Below, piece by piece: positions 1 through 12,849 of a DNA stretch of 64,000 bases. The stretch is from NCBI RefSeq assembly GCF_014905175.1, contig NC_057788.1:29668154-29732153 (forward strand). The letters run 5' to 3'. Source of the stretch: Aphidius gifuensis. Taxonomy: Eukaryota > Arthropoda > Insecta > Hymenoptera > Braconidae. The notes below the pieces were generated by a model. The model did not search any database. It saw only the letters and a program-made list of their open reading frames with translations, and had not been told where the DNA came from. A program made the position numbers and the translations under genes. Every line of letters begins with the position of its first letter. Positions within the stretch are counted from its first letter, which is position 1.

Positions 1-3000
1 CTTCTTTAACGAAAAAACAAAAATACAATTCTTGTATATTGTTTTTAAAGTACTTGAAATTATTTTTATAAACCATCATTATTTTTCAAGTTGATATTTT
101 TATAAACATATATTTTTTTATTTTTTTAAATAAACAATATCACAAATATATTATAATTTATTTTTACTTATGAAATAAAAAAAAAAAATTAATTTTATTA
201 ATAAATATATCATCAATTAATTTAACTGTATATTATTAATAATTTTAAAATTATTCTCAAAATTTATAAAATCAGTAATTACTTATATAAAATTAAAAAA
301 TTATTTGTAATTATTTTCAAGTAAACCAATAACTAAAAATAATTCCAACTAATCTTTTAAATAAAATTTCATTTTTTTTCTTCAGATAAAAATAAATACA
401 TCTCAATGTATAAATATATAATCCTTTTCTTCTTAAAAAATATCCTATATATTTTTTAATAATGAAAATTTGTGATTTATATTTTTATTATGACTATTAT
501 ATTTTTTTTTTTTATTTCTCAATGTAACTGAAAAGCTGAAGAGCATCATAGTAACTGTATATATAATAACGAGAAGAAACCCAACGTGGTATATTTCCCC
601 GGGGCCCATAGAGCTTAGCCAGTAACCATGCCACCATTTGAGTCTCGACTTTAACATAGAACATATATACATATAGTTTAGCCTTTCAATTCGCAGAGCT
701 CTAGTACAACTCGGCTATAAGATCATATCGAAGCAGATAATTGGTCGACAATCCTCTGAAACCTTCTCTCTCTCTCTCTTTTTTTTTTCATTTATTTATT
801 TATTTTTTTGCCTCGTTTTTATTTTCAACTCGACTGTGTTCTGCTATGATGATGATGATGGGCACACAGAGATTTTTATTTTTTACTCGAACGGTATTTT
901 CCCATTTCTCATTGAACCCCCCTTTCTCCCTCACCCTCTCTTTCTCTCCTTTTTTTTTTTTTTTGGCTTGGCACATAGACTCTCCGCTCCCTGGCATTAA
1001 GGGATTGTTTTAATTAAAAGCAACTCGAAAGCTCGAGCTTTTTTTTTTGAGCCACTTTGCCATTCTCTTTTGTTTCACAGAAAAATCGTAATTCCATATT
1101 TCTATTTTTTAATTAAATATTTTAATCATAAATCTGATATATACAGATGTATATTTTTTTTTTAGTTTTCATTTTTAAAATATATATATTTTAAATGAAA
1201 AAATTTAATACAATACTGAGCTTTTTTTTTTTTAATTAAATATTTTATTTATTTTATTTAAATTTACATTAATTATTTGCATTATTATTATCTTTAAAAC
1301 AATACTAAAAGTATAATAAATTTTTAATTTAAAAATCAATAAATTCACAATAACATTTTAATAAAGTTAATTTTACTTTTTCAATATAAATATAAAATCT
1401 TATACATCATAGAAAAAAAAAAAAGCTTTATATATAAAAATAATTTATTTACGTATGTGTGTATGTGTGTTGGAATATATATACTTAATATTTATTTGTG
1501 TATGTTAAATGCCAAGTAGGCATCAATAGATCTCCAGTAAATACAAAATTGTTCGGTAAAAGTATGATTACAGGGCTGTAGAATCAGTTGCCAGTGCAAC
1601 GTCACTTTGACCAAAAGAATACATCTATATAAAGTTGCGCATTAAAAAAAAAAAATAATATTTTTCTACTGTCTATATGTATATATAAAGTAGATATATA
1701 TATAACACAGCCATTGATTTAAAACATGCCATATATAGACACCTCACACATCACGTATATACATACCTCTTGACACCATCATTGATAGCGATCAAAAGCG
1801 GCAAAGTGAAAGGGCGCTATAATAAATAATAATAATAAATAAATAATAATAATGATATTTATATAAAAGGCAAAACAAAAAGAGTAGGCGTAAATTGTAA
1901 AATAAAAGAAAATAAAAAAATTGAAAGACAGTGTAAAATTGAAATGAAAAATATTCAATGTGAGAAAATAAAAATAAGGAAAAGAAAAGGGAGGAGATTG
2001 AGAAGAAGGAAGAATTGATCCTGATGCTTTTGGTCATGAGGTAAAAATATTCGTTTGTCTTTTTTTTTTTTTTCAGCCCAGGATAAATAAACCCATCGGA
2101 TTTTTTTTTTTTTTTCGAGCCTGTCATCTTATACACACCTTTATAGATAAATAAATAATACAAGTCTTGGGTATTTTTATCTTGCCGCACAAACACAACA
2201 AAAAAAAAAAACCAAAAATGCAAGCTATATAATTCATTGAGCTTCCACTTCACTTTAAATCAGCAAGTCATTGAATTTCTATGTGTATATATTTTTTAAA
2301 AATGCTAAAAGGTGAGAAGAAAATATGTATTGATGATAAAATCATATTTGAAATTTTTTAATATATAATTAATATAAAATATTATATATTTATTTTTAAG
2401 AAAAAAAATCTATTCAATTTTTTTTTTTTTTTTTCATATCTTGATTATTGATGAATAATTAAAAATTAATTAATTTATTGATTATTTATATATAAATAAA
2501 TATAATCAAACTTTTATCTTTCAAAAAAAAAATTATTTTATAATTTTTTTTCATTTGTTTAGAATTTTTACAAATTAAATAAATAGTGGTGTGTATTAAG
2601 TGTTAAAATTTATGCCACGAGAGTGTTTTTAAATGTATGTGTTGAATAAATTTTATTATGTGTGAAAAATGTATGTATATAAAATAATATAGACACAAGT
2701 AAAACTTTAGTTACATCACAACACATATGTCACATATAAATACATAAATATATAATAATACAGAAGAATAGCATTGGGGTTGTGAGTGAAATTTCTAACA
2801 AGGGAACAAGTGAGAAAGATAAAAGATAAAAAATAAAAAAAATATAGAAAGGGATGGTTGGTGACAGAAATGCGCACGATATAGTAAAGACTCGTGAAAG
2901 CTTCCGGTATGACAAATTGGCGTGAAAACGCATTTCTGGGCATACACAAGAAATGAGAGATATATTTTTGCAAAAAGGATGACAATAGGTCAAATAGAAC

Positions 3001-4320
3001 GAAATAGAAAATGTAAACTGTACAATAATGTTCGGTAATATCACAACATTTTTTTATAAATTTAGTTATTTATTTTGATGATGGTTGACGTTTAGTTGAC
3101 GTACAAGAAATGAGCTTTATGTTCGTTTTTATATATATTTTAACAACTTAAATACAATTACTCAAGGTTGCAATGGTGATGATGATGATGATTGTAATTA
3201 TTGTGATAAATAAAGATAAAAAAAGGGAGTGAAAGAAATGGGGACACAGTATATATCATTCCAACCGATTTACCAAGAAGAATTGAGACGTAATGAAAGC
3301 ACCGAAATTTTTAACATTTAAGACGTAAAATTTACAGACTATATATCAAATATGTGAAAAAAAAATTAATATAAATAATTTAATTAAGTAAGTTCAATTG
3401 ACAAATTTATTAAAGATGAAAATATTTTCTTTTGCATTTTAAAATAGAAAATTATTATTTTGTTTTATTAAAAGTTTTCGGCCAAGTGTCCCTTTGGTGC
3501 TTTTATTTTTTCATATAAATAAATATAAATTAATTATCAAAATAATGTATTATTCGTAAAGCTGGATAGTAATTTTTTTTCACCTCTATTTAAATTTGAA
3601 AAAATAAATTCCTTAAGCAAAAGTAAATTTTTTTTTGTTCATTTTTAATGGTAAATGACGTTAAAAAAAAATTTAGAATAACAATATTATATGTATATAC
3701 GAAGCCTATGTTCTCTTTGAGTTAAAATAAATTTTACGCTGGTATAAAGTGATGCTTGATGTATTGTAAATGTTATTTTATAGCATGGTGCAATCAAGCC
3801 ACGATATAGTCAGCCATTAGTCGCACCCGGTAAATTAAGTGGCGCCTACTTGGTACATGACTGATACTATTAACAACATCAAACGGCCAAAAATTACATC
3901 AGTCACCCTCCATGATTTGCCTATATCTATATTTTAATATTGCTTGATTTTCTTTGTCGTCTGTGTTGTGTAAAATTATTATATTTTTTTTCCATATTAT
4001 TTCATTCATACACAGTGTTAAATACTCACACGTTTGACCCAAACACTTTTAAACATAAATTGAATATTCAAAATTTATTTTATATTTATTTTTTCAAGTA
4101 ATACCTATGAGGTTATAATAAAGATTCTGACTATGTTGGAGTATAATTAACATCTAGTTTTTTTTTTTTTTTTTTATTATAAAAAGTACACTTGACTGCT
4201 TTTTATACGTGATTTGATTGGATAAAAATTAGAGTATAAATGCAATAGCATAATGAATAATTAAAATTTAAGTTAAATTTTTTTTTAAATCAATAATATT
4301 TAAGTATAATCATTTTGCAT
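1..4320. other. Gene-free AT-rich region
   Basis: No supportable gene on either strand. The stretch is dominated by A/T runs. Less AT-rich islands occur near 590-700, 1500-1620 and 3780-3910, but none carries an open frame with splice sites or a recognisable product. There is a CT-rich microsatellite near 763-780 and a short GAT repeat near 3177-3193. It could be intergenic or a large intron of a gene lying outside the window. Confidence 0.6.
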
Positions 4321-4330
4321 TTATCATCGA

Positions 4331-4480
4331 GTGAGCTGATGGTTAAGTCGGCAAGAGCCCTGCCTACAGTGCTGTGGTCTCAAGTTCAAAACCCAAACCA
4401 AGTTCTGATTTCTAATCTATGTAGAACTTTTTATATCACTTGGATTGTCTAGCTCGTCTAGCTCATGAGTCATGACAAAT
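4331..4480 (+). mobile_element. tRNA-derived SINE-like fossil
   Basis: The first 65 bases look like a degenerate tRNA head. A box-A-like segment (TGGTTAAGTCGG, about 4340-4351) is followed about 35 bases later by a box-B-like segment (GTTCAAAACCC, 4384-4394), which is the internal RNA polymerase III promoter layout. The copy does not fold as a clean tRNA and no acceptor stem is obvious, so a functional tRNA gene is unlikely. The downstream part (to about 4480) is non-tRNA sequence, as in a SINE body, but its 3' end is not defined by a clear tail or target-site duplication. It may be an old insertion. Other copies in the genome would confirm it. Confidence 0.5.
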
Positions 4481-4564
4481 TGTAATATAGAATTAAAAAT
4501 ACATTTAATTCATTATTTCTCTAATATTGGTCAATTGGATGTAGAGTGACTGTGTCTTCTGGTG

Positions 4565-4637
4565 TTTGGGGCAAATATCCTAGCATAGACCATGTGAACA
4601 ACGCACTTGATCTGTGCCAGGAACTATTTGCCTCAAA
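4565..4637 (+). ncRNA. Candidate pre-miRNA-like hairpin
   Basis: The two arms (4565-4596 and 4604-4637) are near-perfect reverse complements around a 7-base loop, AACAACG. The outer 13 bases pair throughout with one G-U wobble, then there is a 2-base bulge, then a second helix with a few wobbles and mismatches. The size (about 73 nt), small loop and scattered wobbles resemble an animal pre-miRNA, and weak pairing continues outside the main stem. It does not match any miRNA that I recognise. Alternatives are a palindromic MITE-like remnant or part of the neighbouring SINE. Strand is assumed. Confidence 0.4.
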
Positions 4638-4659
4638 TTTCTGATACCTGTTATTTTTT

Positions 4660-7600
4660 TTTTTTGAAAAAAAGATAATTTAGCACACTTATTTTATCTA
4701 TTTCTCTCTCATAATTATCGATGACAACTGTCGTTTTTATATAAGAAAAAAAAAATTGTCTAGGATCTAAGCTAGTTTAGAAAAGTAATTTATCACGCAC
4801 CGGTCGCGTAGGGTCGCTCTCGTTAATAAAAATAATAGATTTATTTAGAAAAATTATAAATATAATTATCGAAAGAATAATATTGACCAAAAAATAGAAA
4901 ATTATTTAAAATTTTGAGTAAAAAAAATGCAGTAGCTGCTATATAGACTTGTTGTATATTTAGAGGAATATATACATAGAGAAAACACAAAAGACAAAGA
5001 GAATATTAACATGGAGAACAAGAGGGTACACACAATATAAATATATACATATACATATATGTATATAAAGAGGTGGAGGAGGTGTATAGGATGAGGAGGA
5101 GTCAGGAAAAGAGCTTGCCAAATCTAATTCACCACGTCGTTTTATTTGATCATATTTTACATCGGCTTTTGACGCTGCCCTCCAAAAGCCAATGCTTTTA
5201 AAATACATTACACGTATCTCTGGAGAACAGACTACGTGTTATATATGTATATTAACAAGCAAGCTACTTTTATACAACATCACTATGGAAAAAAAAATAT
5301 ATAAATATATTTAATCTCGTCATATATAATCAGTAACTTAATCATTGTATCAAATTGATTTAATTTATTTTTCCATCATTTTTTTTTCTCTATTCACAAC
5401 AATTATATTATCTTGCTATTTAAAATATTTATTTAAGTAATTAATTAATTAAACAAATATATAAATTTTTAATTCAAAAATACCAAAAAAAAAAAAAAAA
5501 AAATTGGCAAAAGACAAGTAGACAACAAATATATCATTTTCAAAAATTAATTATAAACAATTGTAATAAAAAAAAAAAAAAAAAATAAGATAATAGTTAA
5601 GAAAAAGAAATTTATCTTCCGTTTGTATATCGAAGAAATTTTCTAACAAGATGAACCCCATAACGTAACATCAATTTCCCCCGTTTCGAGACAAAGACCG
5701 GATACAATTAAATACTCGTGCTTGAATTGACGCATTGTTCAAAACATTGTGCATCAAAGCACATGTATTTTAGGGGTATTTTATCTCCCCACTATTTTAC
5801 AAAAATCTCATCACAATATATATATATATTCATCAAAAAGATATTCTTGTTTTATTAAGTTGTGTTCGCTTGAGATACATCATCATTATCATCAGTTGAC
5901 TTTGAATAATATATCCAAGGGGATTTAGTATACATATAACCTTTGTCAAATATATTTATTGAACCAACAACTAGCACATCAAATCATCATATTGTTACAA
6001 CACACGCGAGACAAATTTATATATATACATAATCTATATCTCCCTTGATAATTATTGACACAATGCACAACGAATTGTCATACGTCTCATATCACTACTC
6101 AAGTCAAAACATTCAAATCAAAATATATTCATTAACAATAAAATTCATTATTTAATTTTTTTTTATTGTTCAAACACGTGACCAATCAATTATTATTTTT
6201 TTTTATTTATATTTACAATTTAGACTTATTATATACTCAATTTTCCACTTTGGATTTGTATCTATATTTTTTTTTTTTTTCTTTTTTATTTTTTACCTGA
6301 AATTGTTCCCACGTTATAAAAATATTTTTTTTTTTTTACAATATATATTTTAATTGATTATTTAACATTGATAAATTATGTAAATTATATTTTTTTATTT
6401 CTGTATAATGTAATTTTATTGTTGTAAATTTTTTGTTATGAAAATATTATTTGAATTTTGCTTTTTTTATTTTTTTTGTTGAGTATGAAATTGATTATTA
6501 TTATTTTGCTTTTTTTAATGTTATTTTTGTGAAAGACTTATGGGATATAAACGTATATGTATTCCCTTGAGAATATATATATTGCAAAGCATGGCTTCTT
6601 GCATTCGTGTAATCAAATATTTCTGTCTCACTCGAGGATCATCCGTAAATCTTCTGAAGCGCAATTCATAAGGATATTACGTGATGATATATGTATATTG
6701 TATATAAAATGTGGCTTTAATGTATGTACATGGTGTTGTTCATTGTAAATATAATGTAAAACATATTTAAACTTTTAATTTTTGGGATTTTGTATGAGTA
6801 TACAGACTGACGAGATAATTTATTAAATTAAACTAAAATAATGAAATTATTATACTAGTAAAAAGTTGAAAAAAATACAAATTTGTTTTAGTTTTTTTTT
6901 TAATATTTAACATACTAAATTTTTTGAAAATTAATATCTAAATAGATGGTGAATTTAAAATTTAAAATTCAATTATTTTTTCTATTTAGTTTTTAGATTA
7001 TTTTTGTAAATGTGTTGAGAGTCTTGTGATGAAAATTATTAACAAGTTTAATTATTGATAAAACAAGTGGCATGTATATATAGAAAATTAAAAAAAAATA
7101 GCATTATAAATATACTTTTGTTGTTGAGCAGTGGATGTATACAAAGTACAAGATTTAACGAGTAAAAAGGAAGCCCTGTATAGATAATATGAACACCCAA
7201 TGCACTTTTATCTTGAGTGAGAAATATTAGGTTGTATGGATTTTTTTTTTTTTTTGATGAATAGAACAGATTACAGCAGAAAAAAAAAAAAAAAAAGTAA
7301 AGATTAACTCAATATCCTGTATTTTTTTTTTGTTCATTTATTTGGGACTGAGATTTTTTTTTTATTAAGATATTACTCATCTCTTATTGATAAGCTGATT
7401 TTATATATTAAAAATTTTCAAATTTGCAAATAAAACCAAAGAAAATTAATTAATTTTTAAAAAAATAATAAAATAAATAAATTCATATTAAAAATAAATT
7501 CAAGTTACATTTTAAATATTTCGTTTATAAAAAATATAAACAAAATAATTATCAAAATAATTTAAAACTTTTACATTTAATTTCTAATTTCAATTTATAT

Positions 7601-10200
7601 TTAAATATAATTCAATTATTTTTTAAATAACAATTCTAATATATTTATTTAATATAATTCCTATCAATTAATAAATATATTTTTAAAACCCAAATTAACA
7701 CTAGCAATACAAAAAGATAAATAACACTTGTTTTTTTTTTTTTTTTCAAATATCCCAACATTGGTATACACCTATGTAATTAAAAAAAAATAAAATAAAA
7801 AGGTGATAAGTCTAATGACACATTGATTGCGTCAGTAACTTTCATCATGATGTTTTAAAAGATATAAATAAATTTTTTTTTATTTTAAATATTTGTGTGT
7901 GAGTGTTGGTCTCTCAATTGAGATATAATTTATATACAATGAGTATATAACAGTAGGCTATAACCCCTATATATGTATATAAAAAGAAATGAGTCCCAAT
8001 GACTTGCATTATTTTGTCAGAACGCATTAGCCATATTTGCATTTAATTGCCGGTTGTTTGTTTGACGTTCGCGACGTTTTGAATTTTCGTCTTTGTTCAA
8101 TACCGCTTTTACTATATCGTATCAACATTTCCGTTTGTTTCTTTACCATTTGCAACACTCAATTTATTTTATTTTTTTTATATATTTATTATTATTATTA
8201 TTTTATTTATTTATTTATTTACATCACACATTTATGTTGGTATATATAAACTTCTTAAAGTTTAAAAAGTCACGCCATGTGTCGATGACTTACAGCCTTT
8301 ATAAAAAATTGTATATATAAAAATATAATAGTCATTCTTTGATTCTCATCTTGAGTGTATATGTATACGGGTTTGAGGAATAAAATAATAATCAGTGATC
8401 AAAATTTTAGTAATTACTAGGTGCTCAACAAATTGTAATAATACACATTTGTTTTTATATTACAACTTTTTGTTTTTTTTTTTATTCAACATTGTGATAA
8501 TTAGTATACTTAAAATTCCATTTATAATTAAGTTGATGAATAAATAAAAAAATTAAAATATATTTTATTTTAAATATAAATAGTTAGTATATAAATATTT
8601 TTAGCAAGTTAATTTTATTGTGAAAAAAAACTACTTGTCAATTTTCCAGAGTGAAATCAACTGGTACCAGTTTCAATTATTTCTCCAGTCAATTAGTAAT
8701 TTTATCAATTAACCTAAGACAATTTAAATTGCCACATTTAAACCCAAGTGTTAAAAATTAAATAGTCAATGTTTTATAAAAAAATAAAACAAGCAAAAAC
8801 ATATTCAACCAAGTTTTAAAAAATAAAATCAAATTTAAACACTGGCTGTCCATTCTACCATTCAATAAAAAAAAAAAAAAGAAATTAAATTACTACAATT
8901 TTTCGATCGTAAAGTTACAAAAGAACAAAACAATAATAATAAAAATAAAATAATACAAGTTTTATATGGTTTTCTAATGTTGAAATAAACTCGCCGCGAG
9001 TTAAATCCCCAGGGTGTGTTGGTAGATCGGTCATGGAGACGTCTCTATTCACCAACAAATGTACACATATATAAATGTTATAAAAGCCATATATAAATAA
9101 ATTTATGTGTAAGATGAGTGTGTATATATATACATGAGTGACTGGATAGAATCCTAACTGAATCTCATCCAAAACAGAGTTATCTTTTGCAGCCACATAC
9201 CGTTTTCTTTGCTCCACCCAATACATAAGAGACGTGTCTTGAACCCTCTTTTTCCACCCTTATCTATATACTTGTTCTTTTATATTATATACCTTTATCA
9301 ACAAGCAACATCATCGCCATTGCCACATCACACCATCAACCCTCAACTATATATACTCTTCACCTTTTATATATATATCAAACTTTGATAAAGCTTCATC
9401 TTCCTTTTCTTATTTCTCTTCAGGTCTCTCTTTTCATGGTTCATGGTTGTCGTCGTCGTCATCGTCGTCGTTTTTCTTGCTTGAGGCTAACAATCTTTCT
9501 CTACTTTCTTTTGACTCTTTCTTTATCTATCTCTCAAGCAAAGTTTGTTACACAACTTGCCTAGTAAGATAAACTTGGTAAAATTTTACTGTCTTCTATC
9601 GCAAATATATATATAAGCTTCATCTTCTTCTTCATCTTCTTCTTGTAATTATTATTATTATTCGTGTGGATCTTTGTATAAGATCGCGAATTGTTTAAAT
9701 AATCTCGAAGATTTGTGTCATCTCTTTCTATTGCTGTGATAAAATAACCATAGTGATCTTGATGATTGAATATAAGAATAGAAAATGAGACAGTAGTAAA
9801 TTTATTTGAAAGACGCATTGGTATTGCTCCTTTGTCATGTGGGAATTACGGATCAAACCACAATGTACTTTGCAGTTTAGTTGGCAAGTATATTTGCAGA
9901 CATTAGCTAAATAATGTTTTATCAACTTCATGAATAGGCTTATGGACCTATTGGTAGATTTCAAATATAAAAAAATTTTAAAAGTTTATGTAGTGACATC
10001 TTTTTATTTATTTTATCAAGCTATATGTATACACTGTTGATAATGAAAATTTCTGTTTTATAATGGTAATTAGAAAAATATAAAAGAGGAACATTTTTTT
10101 TTTTAATTTATGAATAAGTAAATTAAATTAAATTAAATATGATTGTATTTTTTAAAACTGTAATAATAATAAGTGTGCAACATGTTGATGATTTTATGAA
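4660..10200. other. Gene-free AT-rich region
   Basis: No convincing gene. Several open frames of 60-100 codons exist (for example near 6557-6748, 8037-8320 and 8915-9226), but they follow low-complexity T-rich or repeat sequence and lack splice context or family resemblance. A GTC/ATC-type trinucleotide run lies near 9447-9472. The stretch 9230-9560 is pyrimidine-rich and slightly less AT-rich. Nothing regulatory can be assigned from sequence alone. Confidence 0.6.
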
Positions 10201-10204
10201 TGAT

Positions 10205-10717
10205 TTAAGTCATTGTAAAATGTTGTAAACATGCTACACATCCACCAGCAGTGGTAACTCCATTAACTGCCATTCGGGCCATGAATCTTGCTGCCCAGGA
10301 ACCAGCAGTTATGCCAATTGATCCGAATCCCACTAATGCAAGTACACCTTTTGCAAGCAATTTCAAGGTCAATATAATCTAAAACAATAGGTATACAATT
10401 TAATTTAAATTTTTTTATTGTTTTGATAGAAATATATATAGATTTAGAAGCTTATTTACTTACACCTTGTCCAAGAAAACCTAAAACTGCAACGATAACT
10501 GAAAAGACTGCACCCATGATTGCTATCTGCAATTTAATTATTATTTTAATTTACTCAATTATATTTACTAATTTAAATGTAAAGGAATTTAAATGGTAAA
10601 ATTGTTTTAAAAATTATTAAACTAATTACCACAATTAATTGATTTGCACAAAAATAAAATATCACAATCAAACAAAATATTTTCAGACGTATTTTCGTGT
10701 TTGTTCAACAAAAGACT
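10205..10717 (-). CDS. ISG12-like (IFI6/IFI27 family) small hydrophobic protein
   Basis: Inferred gene of three exons. A 5' untranslated exon runs 10717-10630 (donor GTAATT), the second exon 10526-10464 has the start codon at 10517-10515, and the third exon 10378-10205 ends in TAA. Introns obey GT-AG and the second junction keeps the frame. The product is 75 residues: MGAVFSVIVAV at the start, then the family core with GFGSIGITAGSWAARFMARM and a GG(C/V)VACLQ end. The IFI6/IFI27 family consists of small membrane proteins with a glycine/alanine-rich hydrophobic core; vertebrate members are interferon-induced and act at mitochondria, ER or nuclear envelope. This is the shortest intact member of the cluster and ends right after the core. 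A TATA box fits this transcript start. The function in this species is unknown. Confidence 0.75.
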
Positions 10718-10750
10718 GTGGAGAAAATTAGTGAAACGCTGGTATTTATA
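10717..10750 (-). promoter_or_regulatory. TATA box and initiator of the 75-residue ISG12-like gene
   Basis: On the minus strand TATAAATA (10750-10743) is followed 33 bases later by CACAGTC, whose A at 10717 matches an insect initiator. TATA-type core promoters are common in inducible genes. No clear kappa-B site was seen nearby. Confidence 0.5.
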
Positions 10751-11424
10751 TTGTCTTCCCACTAAGAGTTTCGTCTTGAAACAAAAACTAGTAGAAATAA
10801 AAAATAATTATCAGCGTTTCTTTTATTTTTATTATTTTAAAATGTGATATATATATTTACATATTGAATTACTTTTTATCACACTCACAGCAAAAAATAA
10901 TAAATAAAAAACTTTTTTAAGAAAATACATACTTTCAATTATTTAGTATAAAAATAATTTTATTAATTCAGTTACCTATTTTTTTTTTAATTTATTTAAT
11001 TAATTTTAATAAATTATTATTAATAAAACAACAATCAAATTGAAAATTATAATTAAAATTATAATTAAAATTAAAATTAAAAATCTCATCTAAATTTTGT
11101 TATAAAAATATTTAGTTATAATTTGATATGTTAATTTAAAATACAATGTTTCTTATTTTAATTATAACAATATAAAAATTAAATAGATTTAATTTTATTA
11201 AAAAACATTTGTAATTTATCATCAAATTTTATTTTAATTATCTCACGAGATACAAATATTATATCAAAAATATTGAATATGAAATATATATTATTTTTGT
11301 TTTGTAATTTTAAACGATGCTAAATAATTAACATCAAAATAGACTAAATTAATTGAAAATTTTGTATAATAAAATAATAGCTAATATTTGTTTTAGACTT
11401 TGTATTTTTGACTAATTTAAATAC
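10751..11424. other. Intergenic, AT-rich
   Basis: Spacer between the first and second ISG12-like genes. It is almost pure A/T with simple direct repeats of an AATTAAAATT type near 11040-11085. No gene or clear regulatory site was seen. Confidence 0.6.
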
Positions 11425-12829
11425 TCAATTATAAAGACCCCAACCGTAAGAATATATCTGTATTGTGATGTAACAAGCAACAACACAACCAATACCAAAA
11501 TATATTGAGACTTTAACTGTTGACAATTTAGTCTCGTCATAAGAACCATTTTCAATATTTTTAGTAGGATACTAATCGTGCCTATCAACAGATCTATCAG
11601 TATTCGAGTCATTAGTATTTTCAAGAGTGTACCAATTAACTCCAACAACTGATCTATCAGTATCCAAGTCATCAACACTTGTTGATGCATCGAGTACATC
11701 ACCTGATGGCTCAGCAGAATTACCACCAAAGACATAAGTAGTAGCAGCACCAGCACAACCCCATGCAGCTGCAGCTGTATTTGAAATAGCTCCAACAGCT
11801 CCAATACTTTGGCAAGTTGCAACAACTCCACCAGCTGATGTGGCACCTCCTCCAAGAATAGACATCATACTTGCTGCTGTTGAACCTGCTGCTATTCCAC
11901 CAGAAGTAAAACCTATTGCTGTTACAGCAACTGGTGCTGCAACAACAGCAACTGCTCCAACAACTAGTCCACCAACAACTGTTTTAAATGAGGTTTTTTG
12001 TCTAACTTGACCAAGTATATCCCAGAACGATCTGCGAATTTATTTATTTAAAGAAAAATATTTATGACTTGATGAGATAATATATAATATAGTAAGAACA
12101 CCATACCTTCTTGACTCGGGTGTTTCATTAGGACTTGTATCATCATTGGCAGTTGACCAATTGACAGTCATTGCAGATCTATCAGTAACCAAATCATCAG
12201 TACTTGTTGATGCATCAGCACGTCTTGGCTGATCATTGGCAGTTGAACTATTGACAGTCATTGCAGATCTATCAATAGCCAAATCATCAGTACTTGTTGA
12301 TGCATCAGCATATCTTGGCTGATTATTGGGAGCAGCTTGAGCATCAATTATTGGAGCTCCAACTATAGCACCTGTTTCAGGAATAATACTACCAATCTCT
12401 GGTTCATCAACTGAACCCCGTGCAGCTGTAGCTCTATTTGCAATAGCTCCAATAGCTCCAACTATACTTGGTAATGCAGTAACAACTCCTGCAGCTATTG
12501 CGGTACCTCTACTGGCACCAAGAACAGAAATCATGCTTGCTGCTGTTGAACCTGCTGTTATTCCACCAGAAGTATATCCTATTGCTGCTACAAAGAAAAA
12601 TATTTATAACTGTAAAATAAAAAACACCATTATTTTTCTAGAATTGTATAAAATTTTTTGATATTATTAGAGTAATATAAATAATTTAAAAAAATAAGTC
12701 TTTATCTGCTTTAATCTTACCAGGTTTATTAATATTTTTTTCAATTACTTTCAGTCTTACTTTCAGTAGTTTTTTTTTATATAAAAATAGCCAACAATAT
12801 AACAACAATAACAATAGAAAATTTACCAG
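11425..12829 (-). CDS. Two-domain ISG12-like protein with in-frame stop before a membrane tail; start not found
   Basis: Three exons share one frame: 12829-12721 (donor GTAAGA), 12587-12107 (donor GTATGG) and 12031-11572, with matching phases. The first encodes a Leu-rich, Lys-tailed membrane-like segment but has no ATG, so an upstream start exon is missing; the acceptor at 12830 is tentative. Exon 2 carries an IFI6/27 core (GYTSGGITAGSTAASM) and an Asp/Ser-rich tail. Exon 3 repeats the same plan (GFTSGGIAAGSTAASM plus tail), so the gene looks built by internal exon duplication. The frame reaches TAG at 11574-11572, then stays open for 48 more codons to TGA at 11427-11425. That extension holds a hydrophobic helix (SIYFGIGCVVACYITIQIY). 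Possible explanations are a recent nonsense change, readthrough, RNA editing or a sequence error. Confidence is high for the family and moderate for the ends. Confidence 0.65.
12140..12335 (-). repeat. 90-bp coding tandem repeat in the two-domain gene
   Basis: The same sequence recurs with an exact 90-bp period (for example AAATCATCAG at 12191 and 12281 on the plus strand). It encodes a 30-residue acidic unit, ADASTSTDDL followed by DRSAMTVN and STAND, present twice. A degenerate third copy (DASTSVDDLDTDRSV) sits after the second ISG12 domain near 11620-11700. Confidence 0.85.
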
Positions 12830-12849
12830 CTGATTAAAGTAAACAAGAG

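Noticed and set aside
741..1013. Open frames on both strands in a CT-rich stretch
   Set aside because: Phe/Ser/Leu-rich translation of pyrimidine microsatellite; no splice context or family resemblance.
1792..2253. 153-codon frame on the minus strand
   Set aside because: Product is Phe/Tyr/Lys low complexity from A/T runs; no conserved pattern.
4331..4400. Functional tRNA gene
   Set aside because: Boxes A and B are recognisable, but the stems do not pair and no acceptor stem was found.
8915..9226. 103-codon frame on the minus strand
   Set aside because: The first part looks compositionally normal, but it runs into low complexity and has no supporting exon signals.
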